Source: Podospora pseudocomata
Lineage: Eukaryota; Ascomycota; Sordariomycetes; Sordariales; Podosporaceae
DNA: 64,000 nt
Assembly (NCBI RefSeq): GCF_035222375.1
Contig: NC_085889.1
Coordinates: forward strand, 1,736,001 to 1,800,000
Reading direction: 5' to 3'
Made by a program: the position numbers and the translations under genes. The notes under the pieces were generated by a model. That model did no database searches, was not told the DNA's origin, and worked only from the letters and a program-made list of their open reading frames with translations. This document shows positions 22,752-32,834 of this stretch, piece by piece; position 1 is the stretch's first letter, and each line of letters begins with the position of its first letter.

Positions 22752-24029
22752 ATGACACCCCCCTCCTCCCCCCCGCTCTCCATCATCATCATCGGCGCCG
22801 GTTTCGCCGGCCTCACCGCCGCAATCGAATGCCACCGCAAAGGCCTCACCAACCTCGTCCTCTTCGAAAAATCCCCCTCCCTCTCCCCCCTCGGCGACAT
22901 AATCTCCTTTGGCCAAAACTCCTCCCGCATCTTCACCAACTGGGGCAACCTCCCCGACCTCCTCTCCCCCATCATCCACAAAGCCGACCAAGTCCACTTC
23001 CACGACTCCTCCGGCCGTTTTGTGACAACCCAATCCTTCAAAGAAGAACACCTCGCCTGGGGTGAGAGAATAAACGGCCACAGAGGGGAAATCCACTCTT
23101 TAGTCTACTCCCACGCCCTCTCCCTCGGGATCCCCATCCGGTTGGGGGTGACAGTGACAAAATACTTTGAAACCCCGTCCCACGCAGGGGTTGTCACCTC
23201 CTCAGGGGAAGCTCACACCGCAGACCTCGTCATCGCAGCCGAAGGCGTCCGTTCCAAAGCCAGAACCCTCATCCTTGGGGAAGAAGACCACGCCCTCCCC
23301 TCAGGCTACGCCGTCTTCCGGTCTTGGTTCCCCACCCCCCCTTCTTTTTTTTCTTCCCCCTTAACATCCCACCTCGTCTCAAGAGGCGACACCCACAACG
23401 CCTGGATCGGCACCGACGTCCATTTTTTAGCGGCGAGCATCAAGAACGGCAAAGAAATCTCCTGGGTGTGCACCCACGTCGACACATCCGACATATCCGA
23501 ATCATGGCAATTCCCCGGTTCGAAACCAGCCGCTCTTTCACTCCTCCAAAACTGGGATCCGGTCGTGAAGGAACTGGTCAAGGCTACTCCCGAGGAGAGA
23601 CTGTTTGATTATAAGCTTGTCTTTCGCGATCCCTTGCCTACGTTTGTCTCACCGGAGGGGAGGACGATACTTGTCGGGGACGCGGCGCACCCTTTTTTGC
23701 CGACGTCAATTCAGGGGGCGAGTCAGGCTATGGAGGATGGGGTGGTGCTGGCGGTTTGTCTTGATAGGATCAAGGGGGATGGGACAAAGGTGAAGGAGGC
23801 GGTGAGGGTGTGGGAGGGTTTGAGGTATGAGCGGGTGCATCGGGTGCAAAAGACTGGGGTTACGACGAGGGAGCAGTGGCATAAGGCGGATTGGGATGTC
23901 ATTTGGAAGGAGCCGGAGGTGTTGCATTTGAAGCGGGAGGGGTGGATACTGGATTTTGATTCGGAGAGGGATGCTGAGGAGAGGTATGAGAGGGTGAGGG
24001 AGGGGTTGGTAAAGGAGGGGAGGTTGTGA
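22752..24029 (+). CDS. FAD-dependent monooxygenase (salicylate hydroxylase-like)
   Basis: A single exon of 425 codons. The N-terminus has the dinucleotide-binding motif IIIIGAGFAGLTAAIE with an acidic residue at the end of the second strand (VLFEKS). A middle D-G-like motif (DLVIAAEGVRS) and the C-terminal GRTILVGDAAHPFLPT motif complete the class A flavoprotein monooxygenase signature. Such enzymes hydroxylate aromatic or related substrates with NAD(P)H and O2 in the cytosol. The substrate cannot be read from sequence. There is no signal peptide or membrane anchor. Third-position C is strongly preferred in the first half and G in the second, as in several neighbours. No biosynthetic partners are adjacent. 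Confidence 0.9.
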   Translation: MTPPSSPPLSIIIIGAGFAGLTAAIECHRKGLTNLVLFEKSPSLSPLGDIISFGQNSSRIFTNWGNLPDLLSPIIHKADQVHFHDSSGRFVTTQSFKEEHLAWGERINGHRGEIHSLVYSHALSLGIPIRLGVTVTKYFETPSHAGVVTSSGEAHTADLVIAAEGVRSKARTLILGEEDHALPSGYAVFRSWFPTPPSFFSSPLTSHLVSRGDTHNAWIGTDVHFLAASIKNGKEISWVCTHVDTSDISESWQFPGSKPAALSLLQNWDPVVKELVKATPEERLFDYKLVFRDPLPTFVSPEGRTILVGDAAHPFLPTSIQGASQAMEDGVVLAVCLDRIKGDGTKVKEAVRVWEGLRYERVHRVQKTGVTTREQWHKADWDVIWKEPEVLHLKREGWILDFDSERDAEERYERVREGLVKEGRL

Positions 24030-24806
24030 GATAGAGTTTGGTTAGAATGTTAAATCTACCTGAGTTGGAGAAGTCAATGGGGAGTTGGAGAAGTCGGTGA
24101 CAGTAATGATGCAAAGACAGTCGCGGTCCACAGGGGCAGAACCATGGTTTATATACCAGGTCAAAAACACATCATTCAACCAGCCCCAGTACCCTCCACA
24201 ACACCCTCGTGGTCAAGTGGTCAGGGTATTGGGGCTGTCCCCCGCCGGGGCTCACCGTAGCCCCGTAGCCCCGAGACGCCCACCGTTCGATTCATGGTTA
24301 AAACCTCTGGGTTTTCGTAACCGGCCAACGCCGGTGAGCGTTTTGCCCTTTTTTCTTCTCACAGTCTATTATTGACTACCTCGGCAATCGACCTCACCAA
24401 GTTCATTATCTGATAATTGAGTTTTATTTTCATCATCATGTTCATAACCAGTGGACTGGTCTCAAAGCTTTGGGTTCACAGGAACCTCGTACTATCTGAT
24501 ACAAGAACAGCTGCCAGTTCAATGCCAGGGCAGTCCGCGCAAAAGTCGCAGGCAACAAGAAAAAAACATCATTGATTAAATGACATAATATTTTGAACAG
24601 GCGACCCCATCCCAAACCTCAACGCTACACATAATCAACGTTCGCAACATGAATAAACCGGGTATCCCAAGGTCATGACCGTCAGCACCCAAAACGAAAA
24701 CGAAAGAACGACCAAGACGAATGCAAGATGCTCCAAACCTTCCCTTACCAACCGTTCCCAACCCGAAACCAAAACGAAGACCCCGAAACTCATGCCCCAT
24801 GCGAAC
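24030..24806. other. Intergenic with a tRNA-like element
   Basis: The stretch lies between convergent genes. It contains the tRNA-like sequence at 24201-24302 and otherwise AT-rich 3' flanks. Confidence 0.5.
24201..24302 (+). ncRNA. tRNA-like element with possible intron, probably a relic
   Basis: TGGTCAAGTGG (24211-24221) is a perfect A box and CGTTCGATTC is a near-perfect B box. Between them GGGGCTGTC could be the left half of an anticodon arm with Asp anticodon GTC, re-pairing with AGCCCC about 25-33 bases later, as if an intron intervened. The T-arm pairs poorly and an acceptor stem is not evident. A T run (24349-24356) follows. I read it as a degenerate tRNA or tRNA-derived element. Confidence 0.3.
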
Positions 24807-26490
24807 CTACACAATTCTCCCCGCTGCCCCCATCCACTGCCTATCACTCGGCACAGAGTCCATCCTTTGATGATAATGATGCAACGTCTGCCCTTGCACC
24901 TCTGCCGTAGTCATCTGCACTGCCGCTGGCATAGGCAGATCCGGCAGATCATCCGGCATCGGCCTATTTGGCAACGGCACACTCGGCATCCCTATCCTGT
25001 CATTCACTTCATACTCCACGCTGACCTCTTCCGTCTGGATGATCTTCCCAGGCGGCGGCTCAAATTCATCCCCTGCCTCGACACTCCCAAAAGAATTCGT
25101 GCTCTGGTTCCTCGATCGTATCCTACTCCTGCTCCTCGACATGGAGCCCCGTATCGACGACCCCCTACTCCCACTGGGGTACCCATTCAGGTTAAACATT
25201 CCAGTACTGAACCTACTAAACCTCGACAGTCGTGACAACCTGATGACGGACCCTGACCTGCTCCCCGGCCGCCCAGAAGAACCTCCGACATTGGTTTCTT
25301 TGTTACTGCTGACTCGACTCGCCCGGCTCCAACTGGATTCATTGCGACAATGTCCCTGGGAGCTGATGACCGTCGAGCTGCGACCTGTGCCCTGCGCGTT
25401 GGAAGAACCGGTGTAAATATCGTGATAAAACTCTGCCGGGCCGGGCGGGGGCCCGTTGTGCTTGAGCAGAGCGCGGAGTATAGGAATCGAAGCGGCAACG
25501 ATGGTGATTGCGCCCTCGGCTGCGGCCAGAATGGCGAGCTGGGTCGTGGATTCGGTAAACGACGCGTCGGAGATGGAGGGAAGCTGTGTTATCTTGATGA
25601 TGGAGGTGACGCCGGCAAAAACACCCATGCTCATGGCGACGAGGACGCCAAACTTCTCCTTCTTGTTCATGGTGAGCTTCCAGATGATCCTCCAGGGGAG
25701 CAAGGCGAGAACAATATCCATTGCGCCAGAGTAGACTGAAAGCATGTCAGCCAAACGTAAGTCCCTTCTTTTGGTGCAATCGGAGACTCGACTTACTGGC
25801 TGTAAAGATGTTATACCTAACCTGGTAATGCTTGGACCAGCAACTTCCCTCCAGATTTGGCTGCCAGATCTTTGCAATTGGCGTGCACTGCCCCCACGTG
25901 AGCGCAATCGCCACCCCGAGCGAGAGGTTAACCGTCACGATGATGAACCAGACCAGCCACTTCATCCATCCGTTTGATATGCGCAAGATGGTGATGGCAA
26001 ACGAGGTCTTGCTCCAACAAGCGGCCAAGATGGAGAAGGTGCCGGCCAAGTTGCAGTATAACAGATAGATGTTGAGGTTCTTGAAGTTGAAGAGCGCGAG
26101 TGACCGACCAAAACCGTAGGTGACAGAGACGGAGACGAAGGCACAAGACAAGGCAAGTGCTACCTGTGGCATTGTCAGATAGCTGCTGGGTAGGGGATAG
26201 GAAAGGACACCACTCACCCACGAAGCAATAAGAACATGATCATCCCACCACAACCCTCGATGCCTCAAAGACTTGGAGTACACCCTCAGTGCCAGAAAGG
26301 CCGCCGACAAGGCAGTCAAAAACCAAATGGTAAAGTTGATCTGGTGCCCATAATCCACCGTCTGCTTGACCTTGAACCCTGGCGTTTCCGCGTCACCCCG
26401 TGCTACGTTGGTCGAGCCATGCGTTGTCGTGGGCTCATGGGAATATGACGTTAACTCGGTCGTCGTTATGGTGGCGGTAAAGTGCGACAT
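24807..26490 (-). CDS. Fungal rhodopsin-type seven-helix integral membrane protein
   Basis: Exons 26490-26218, 26163-25797 and 25735-24807 (introns 54 and 61 bp) give 522 residues. Six to seven hydrophobic helices follow an extracellular Thr-rich N-terminus. Motifs such as LRVYSKSLRHRGLWWDDHVL, YGFGRSLALF, TFSILAACWSKTSFAITILR, TWGQCTPIAKIWQP and YSGAMDIVLALLPWRIIWKL are typical of the SAT4/fungal rhodopsin-domain family (PTH11-like, without a CFEM domain). The C-terminal 200 residues form a Ser/Arg-rich cytosolic tail. These proteins are putative GPCR-like receptors or membrane proteins of unknown ligand; none of the seven helices carries a retinal-lysine motif I recognise. Exon joins restore TAIYSGAMD and ASWVALAL. 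Confidence 0.9.
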
Positions 26491-28286
26491 CAGAGTCGCA
26501 GCACGCCAGCTTCGCAGAAGATGGCGCTGGCAACGGCGAGGACAGCAACAACAACAAACTACCCGACGACGGCGGTTCCGCTCAACGGCTGCCTCATCTG
26601 CCAGTGGGTGGGGTGCAAGGGGGGAACGATCAACAAGAGAAATCCAGTCCGGGGAGAAAAATCTGGGGCAAGGCGGGATGGCTGCCCGAGATATTGGGTG
26701 AGCCGTTCATATCATGGATTCCCCGGACTCTCCCACAACCCGAGGACGGCGAACAAAAAACGAGACGATTGATGGCGATCCCACAGCAGCCGGACGATCG
26801 ACACATGGTATGTAGCATACCATCACCCCCGGCCCCCCAAAAAGTCCCCTTCTGTAGCTACCTTGACCCGATTCCTGCGTGATTTACGTAGCTGTTTGCA
26901 GGGTTGAGGACAAATGGAAGCAGAGATTGCAAATGACAAGGACAGGTGTCCCACCAAGCACGACACCAACTCCACAGGTGCGTATTCGCGGGCCGCCAAT
27001 GCTGTGCGCGATGTTCCCCAGAAAGAAAGGGTGTGGTGGAGCACAGGGCATGGCGTGTAAGTGTCGGAGCTTGGACTCTTGTCTCACATTGCCCGTTTAT
27101 TACCCCTGGATCTTTGGGGAGGCTCTGTTCTCGGACATCGTTGGAGGCGGATGACAGCGGGAACGTTGATGCAACGACAACGGCGGCGATCCAACGAGTG
27201 ACAATTCAACGTTTCGTCTTGGGATGAATCACACGCTGTAGGGCAACTGTGGTCGGTGATGAGCATCTGTGCTTTTTCTGTAAGCGTGGTGTCCAAATGG
27301 CTTGGCGTTCTGCGAGGTGTTCACGCACAGGCCATTAATTAGTGAGGTCTTGGATGCAGCACGACCAATTGGGATTTTGCTGCGACGAATTCTCGACAGC
27401 CTGTGCATCGTGTGCATACCGAACACGATGTTTAATGAAGGATTGCAATCTTGCGCATAAGGGGGATTTTTTTGGACTGTGTAGTGGAGGTTGGTTATCG
27501 TATCTCAGGTGGGCAGCTGCCAACCGGCTGTTGACTTGACTGTATTAGTCGAGTTGATCTCTCGAGGTCGTCAACGTCGTGATATCTCGTGGCCTGTGTG
27601 ATGTTGCTTGGAAAATAGACCACGGAAAATGAAAACGACAGTGTAGAAATATTCAAGAGCAGATGTGTGTGCGGAAAGTTCCGCTCCATACAGCCGACCC
27701 AATCATGGACTGCTGCCTACCTGAAAGCTTGAAGTTGGAAGGAGTTCTCAACCTCTCAGGCAGGCACGCTCGTACAAACGCATAAACCACATTTATTTTC
27801 AACTAATAAGCTTTGGACGTTTTGTTCAGGTTTGTCTTGTCTTTTCATGATCTCCAAGCTTACGAAATAGACCACAATTGGCGAACCAAGCTCACCCAAG
27901 TTTCGGCACAGATCCGGGATCCGGACAGGCAACTATATGCAAGCAATTATCAGCCCCATTTGCTATGAATCTATTTTTTCCTAGACTCATTTGCCGGTAC
28001 TCCCCAGTGCCGAGAAGCAATGCGGCAGCAGCCATGCCGACCAACTTATCCATCAATCAGATGACTGGCCTTGGAGTACCGGCTCCAAGTTAGACGACCT
28101 CTCTATATTGACCTCCAAAATAGACAAGATCAGCCAAAAATTTCAAATGAATCCAGCACACCTCCAGCGGTGATATCACCAAACTTTGCCCCCTTGGCCA
28201 TGACATTTAGCCATGCCTTCCGACTCTTTCATTCTTGTCGTTGTTGATATCGACAACCACAGAGACTGAGTCGCGACACCTCCAAC
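26491..28286. other. Intergenic, divergent promoters
   Basis: About 1.8 kb between the divergent rhodopsin-type and DUF1996 genes. Short frames are present on both strands but I recognise no gene, tRNA or repeat. Confidence 0.5.
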
Positions 28287-29492
28287 ATGCACATACGTTT
28301 CCTTGCAGCCGTGGCGCTGACAGCGTCGACGGCAAGCGCCCTGCTACGCTTCTCATGCTCGCAGCTCGTGGTTGAGCGACTTGACCCGTGAGCCCCTCGT
28401 TTCGTTGAATACCTAAGGATCCCAGACTGACCACGAATCTGTGTCCCTTAGCTTGGTCAATCCTGGAATGGCTCCATCTCCACATCTTCACCAAATCGTC
28501 GGAGGCGTATGTTGGTCCTGATACCCCCCCTCGAATAAAAGCAAAGACTGACTAGTTGGTAGAATGCATTCAACGTCACGATGGATCCAGCAACACCACC
28601 TCCCTCTCAGGCGACATGCACCACTTGCACCTTCGCCGACGACTTTTCCAATTACTGGACAGCCATCCTCTACTTCCGTGCTCGGAATGGGTCGTTTATT
28701 CGGGTGCCGCAAAAGCCAAATATGGGGTTTGAAGCTGCCAATGGTGGCATGACGGTCTATTACACGCCCTTCTTCACTGGCCGTGGGGGGCCGGGCACCG
28801 TCACAGCTTTCAGACCTGGTTTCCGAATGCTGATCGGCAAACAAGAATACCGCACCCGCGAAGAAGCCTCGAGATTCCGACAACTTACATACACATGTCT
28901 GCAAAACATTCTGACCCGCACTGGAGAGACGCTCGATATGCCCAAGCGGCCTTGCCCGGCAGGAATCATGTCAAATGTCCGATTTCCAACTTGCTGGGAT
29001 GGCAAGAATCTCGACACGCCCGACCACATGGCACATGTTGCCTACCCTGCATCTGGTACCTTCGAGAACAATGGCCCATGCCCGGCATCTCACCCCGTCA
29101 AGATTCCACAGCTCTTCTTTGAAGTTATTTGGGACACATCCAAGTTCAATGCAAAGGACCTATGGCCCGAAGATGGCAGCCAGCCATTTGTCTGGAGCCA
29201 GGGCGACGAGACTGGGTTCGGAAATCACGGTGATTATGTTTTTGGCTGGAAAGACAACGCTTTGCAAATTGCCATGGACTCCAATTGCGATAGGTGCCCA
29301 CAGCTCAAGTCTCAGAGCTTAGCCACGGGAAACAAATGCATAGGCCCTCTCCATGTGCGCGAGAAGATTGATGGCTGTAAGCTTCTACCTCTCTTCCAGT
29401 CCCAGAATGACGCCTCACAGGCAATGCTGACCATGTCTGTAGGGTTGGATGCTATTCCTGGGCTGACGCCTGACCTCAAGTATCGGAACTAA
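28287..29492 (+). CDS. Secreted DUF1996 domain protein
   Basis: Three exons (28287-28387, 28452-28506, 28563-29492; introns 64 and 56 bp) encode 361 residues. A signal peptide (1-18, MHIRFLAAVALTASTASA) is followed by LLRFSCSQLVVERLDPLVNPG and SPHLHQIVGGNAF, which only become continuous after splicing. The domain continues with CTTCTFADDFSNYWTAILYF, MTVYYTPF, GFRMLIGK, RFPTCWDGKNLD and HVAYP, the standard DUF1996 series. The family is widespread in fungi, secreted, with conserved Cys and His. Some members carry an extra WSC or chitin-binding part; this one does not and ends shortly after the domain. Biochemical function is not established to my knowledge. Confidence 0.92.
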
Positions 29493-29960
29493 GTGTAAAA
29501 AGACCATAACAAAGATGTTGCGGCCTGGTACTGAGTACAGAAGCACGGGGCTTCCTTTGTTTGGACAATCTCACAATGGCTTAGTGGGGGGCTCTTTGAC
29601 TCCAGCTCAAGGACATTCTGGGTGGTGCTCCAGTTGGATTGTTTCAGCTCGCCACCATTGCAGATGAACATGGTTCTTTCGGACTGGAATTGTTCGGTAC
29701 ACTCCTCATCCGGTGAATATTTGTATTAAAACGAAGCAAATCACGATATCAGTTGGTTTTCAGACCACAAGCCTCTTTACCACTCTTTTTCACTCTGGAA
29801 GTGACCCCCTTTACAACAATGGCTTCTACCTCAAAGCCCACCAATGCGGCCGTGCCTGTCTGGATAAGGCTGTACAACATCATTCTGCTTATTAACCGCG
29901 ATGACACATCCGACAAGCCTGTTGAATGCTTTCTGTTACACACTGTAGCAGATATCAACT
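29493..29960. other. Spacer containing a likely out-of-frame N-terminus of the SNF2-like gene
   Basis: An ATG at 29819 in good context (ACAACAATGG) opens MASTSKPTNAAVPVWIRLY and LLHTVADINYEQLENRTR. This runs directly into the start of the following gene, one frame off. It looks like that gene's true N-terminus separated by a one-base frameshift near 29975-30000. Confidence 0.5.
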
Positions 29961-32834
29961 ATGAACAGCTCGAGAACCGGACAAGAACCCTTACCCAAGT
30001 CTTTTGCACGCCTCAAGAATTGGATGAACCGACAGCTTGGTTATGATCCCATCCTGCACAAGCTCTTTGTCATTCAGAATGGCGAGGAGAAGGATCTGGA
30101 ATATGGATCTGACTGGGAACAACTACTGATTCAGATTGCTTGCAGCAAAGAAGATGATCGGTATGTCGAGATGGAATTTCGACCTGATTTGGAAGATCTC
30201 CCCAATGATCTTTGGAGAATTGGAGGGAGTGATAAGCCACCCGTCACAGACAAGCTCTCTTCCTCCCTCAAGCCATCCCATACTACCGAGGAGGAGGAAT
30301 ACAACAGAGCGGTCTTGTCAGCAGTAACACCACCCTCCAAGGAGTCTCGTGAGGAACCTGACCAGCCGAATTTCTCAGACTGGGGTGACTTTCCTGAGAT
30401 GGCTCTTGAGCTCGACTTCATCACAGAGAGCGAGTACTGGGACATGAAGTTCCGTCAGCGCCACGCCAAATATCCTACCGGTCTTCCTAAGCCGGGGTTT
30501 CTGTCTAAGAGAGAGTATACCCATGAGGTCATCAGTTTTTGGTATTTTCTTCCCGACAGGTTCTTTGAAAACACCCCGCCCAGCTCCCCGAGAAGCGTTA
30601 CTACGAGCATTGTGTCTGCTACCGAAACATTCTATATCGCAACCACTGAATCACCGATTATCTCGAGCCCTCGTGCCTCTCCCGAGAAACATGACGAAAA
30701 GGCTGAGCCAAATGTGGACAGTTACCAGATCACTACCACCGAGGATTCGGATTACGGCGCAAACTACCGTGATGTCATTGATGACAGCCTCGGGGCCTAT
30801 AATGATGGCGATACGGAACGCGAATGGAACTCTTGTCTTGAATTCTTCGGCGTCCATGCGGAGGAGTACAGGAGACAGCTCGCTATCAAGGCGTCCTCGG
30901 CCACTCACAGCACCCGTGTTCCCGTCAAAAAGCTTCCCGGCATGACTGTTGGTTTGTTCGACTACCAGCTCATGGGCGTCTACAATCTCCTCAATTTTGT
31001 TCTGAATGATGTCAGGGGTGGGTTTCTGGCGGATGAGCAAGGTTTGGGAAAGACACAAGAGATGTTTGGTGTCCTCCTTCTGGCTCACAACCTTCGGCGA
31101 TGTAAGGCTGATGTTACTGAGTTTTGGAGTCCATCGGCCAAGGGGAAAGCTGTCAAGAAAGGACCGGCTAACAAACATAACGCCAAGAACTCAAAAGATG
31201 CTCGATCCTGCCCTTATGATCAGAAATGGGGGTTCAAATGCTATTGCTACAACGAACTTACCAGAAACCTGGCCGATTGCCTTCCCGATGGACCCAATGT
31301 CATTATTGCGCCGGCAAGAAACTGCGGACCCATGGTCAAGGACGCAAAGACCAAACTGGACGGCAAGGTCATCAGAGTCCGTGGTTACGGCACTGATATT
31401 CACATGACTGACAAGGACTCCAAGTTGACCTCTGCCGAGCTCGCGTCTCTGCGGAGTGGTAATGCCACAGCCCAGAGCGACTTTGTCATTGTCGTCTCTC
31501 CGGAGTCAATCCACAAGCTGGTTGCCGAGTTCGCCAAGAGCAAGACCACCTTCACTCCCGGAATCGTCATGCTGGACGAGTTTCACCAATACGCTGCCTC
31601 CTCTGGCGAGGTCAACCGCGTCACTGCCTGGCTCAAGCATCTTAGGACCTCCAGTATCAATAACAAGCGACTCATTCCTCTGGTTTATTTTGTGTCTGGC
31701 ACACCCTTCGAGAACTCCCCCTCCGACCTCCGCTCTGTCCTTGAAGTCCTCGAACGACCTCAAATCTGGAGCAAACCCAACCACCCCTTATCATCCGCCA
31801 CCGTCGCCCACCTCGACGAGTGCATCAAGCTCTTCGACTCCTACACTACCTCCACCACCCAAGGATCTCCCTTTCCCCAAACCAAAATTAACGAATACTA
31901 CCACCGCCTCGACAAGCTCCTCACCCAACTGATGGTCCGCCGCCTAGCAACCGACACCTTCCAATCCACCAAACTAACCTCCCTCGGCAAACTCAAAGTC
32001 AACATCATCGACCACACCCTTCCCTCATGCCACATCCCCCCCCTCCAATCCCTCGCCTCCACCACCATCCCCCCCACCGCAAACCTCAAACCCCCCACCA
32101 CCGGCCCAGACCTCCTACTCAAACTCCGGTTATGCGGAACCTTCCCCTCCATCGCCAGCACCACAACAAATTTCACCTTTTCCCCCGAGGAGGTATCCAC
32201 CTTCCTCACCACCGCCTCCGGCAACCCCTCCAAAACACCTTACTTCCCTCACCTCCCCTCCTTCACCCTCCTCTCCCCAAAACTCGCCACCATCTCTTCC
32301 ATCATCACCCAGATGGTCAACGACAAAACAAAAATCCCAGGGGAGTCCTCCTCCTGCAAAAAGCTGGTTTTATTCTCCCCCCTCGAGGCGGAATCGCTTC
32401 TGCTGTTTCTGTGGCTTACTAACCCTAAGTCGGAAGGGGTGAAGCCGGTTTATGTTCATGGGAATATGACTAGTCTGGAGAGGCAGAGGGTGATTGACAA
32501 GTTTTTGGAGGTGGGGAACGCGGCGCCGAATGTGCTGGTTGCGCCGACGGGGGTTTGTGGGACGGGATTTAATCTGCAGAGGGCGGGGTATTTGGTTTTG
32601 ACGGGGCCGACGTGGACGAGGAGGGAGGGGAGGCAGGTTTTTGGGCGGGTGTATAGGGTTGGGCAGAGGGGGGTGGTGAGGTTGTGGGAGTTGAGGGGGG
32701 GGTGGAATCCGGGGGAGAGGGTAGTTTTGGGGTTGGGAGGTGGGTTGGAGGTTGGGAATGGGTTTGTTGAGGGGGTGGGGAAAGGTGAGGGGGAGGAGGA
32801 CGAGGATGAAGGGAAGGGTAAGGAGGTGGGGTGA
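29961..32834 (+). CDS. SNF2-like helicase/ATPase, fungal accessory type
   Basis: One open frame of 957 codons from the ATG at 29961. Helicase motifs are in order: ADEQGLGKT (motif I, about 356-364), VIIAPARN (Ia), MLDEFHQYAA (motif II, DEFH instead of DEAH, about 537), VYFVSGTPFENSPSDL (III) and a C-terminal lobe with HGNMTSLERQRVIDKF, GTGFNLQ and FGRVYRVGQ (motif VI). Between I and Ia sits a Cys-rich insert (CPYDQKWGFKCYCYN) that may bind zinc. This is a DNA-dependent ATPase of the SNF2 superfamily. The divergent DEFH box and Cys insert resemble fungus-specific accessory members with no known role. The N-terminus (LGYDPILHKLFVIQNGEEK) looks like part of a small folded domain that begins upstream in another frame (see 29819). 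The last third switches from C-ending to G-ending codons. It may be a recent pseudogene if the frameshift is real. Confidence 0.8.
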   Translation: MNSSRTGQEPLPKSFARLKNWMNRQLGYDPILHKLFVIQNGEEKDLEYGSDWEQLLIQIACSKEDDRYVEMEFRPDLEDLPNDLWRIGGSDKPPVTDKLSSSLKPSHTTEEEEYNRAVLSAVTPPSKESREEPDQPNFSDWGDFPEMALELDFITESEYWDMKFRQRHAKYPTGLPKPGFLSKREYTHEVISFWYFLPDRFFENTPPSSPRSVTTSIVSATETFYIATTESPIISSPRASPEKHDEKAEPNVDSYQITTTEDSDYGANYRDVIDDSLGAYNDGDTEREWNSCLEFFGVHAEEYRRQLAIKASSATHSTRVPVKKLPGMTVGLFDYQLMGVYNLLNFVLNDVRGGFLADEQGLGKTQEMFGVLLLAHNLRRCKADVTEFWSPSAKGKAVKKGPANKHNAKNSKDARSCPYDQKWGFKCYCYNELTRNLADCLPDGPNVIIAPARNCGPMVKDAKTKLDGKVIRVRGYGTDIHMTDKDSKLTSAELASLRSGNATAQSDFVIVVSPESIHKLVAEFAKSKTTFTPGIVMLDEFHQYAASSGEVNRVTAWLKHLRTSSINNKRLIPLVYFVSGTPFENSPSDLRSVLEVLERPQIWSKPNHPLSSATVAHLDECIKLFDSYTTSTTQGSPFPQTKINEYYHRLDKLLTQLMVRRLATDTFQSTKLTSLGKLKVNIIDHTLPSCHIPPLQSLASTTIPPTANLKPPTTGPDLLLKLRLCGTFPSIASTTTNFTFSPEEVSTFLTTASGNPSKTPYFPHLPSFTLLSPKLATISSIITQMVNDKTKIPGESSSCKKLVLFSPLEAESLLLFLWLTNPKSEGVKPVYVHGNMTSLERQRVIDKFLEVGNAAPNVLVAPTGVCGTGFNLQRAGYLVLTGPTWTRREGRQVFGRVYRVGQRGVVRLWELRGGWNPGERVVLGLGGGLEVGNGFVEGVGKGEGEEDEDEGKGKEVG

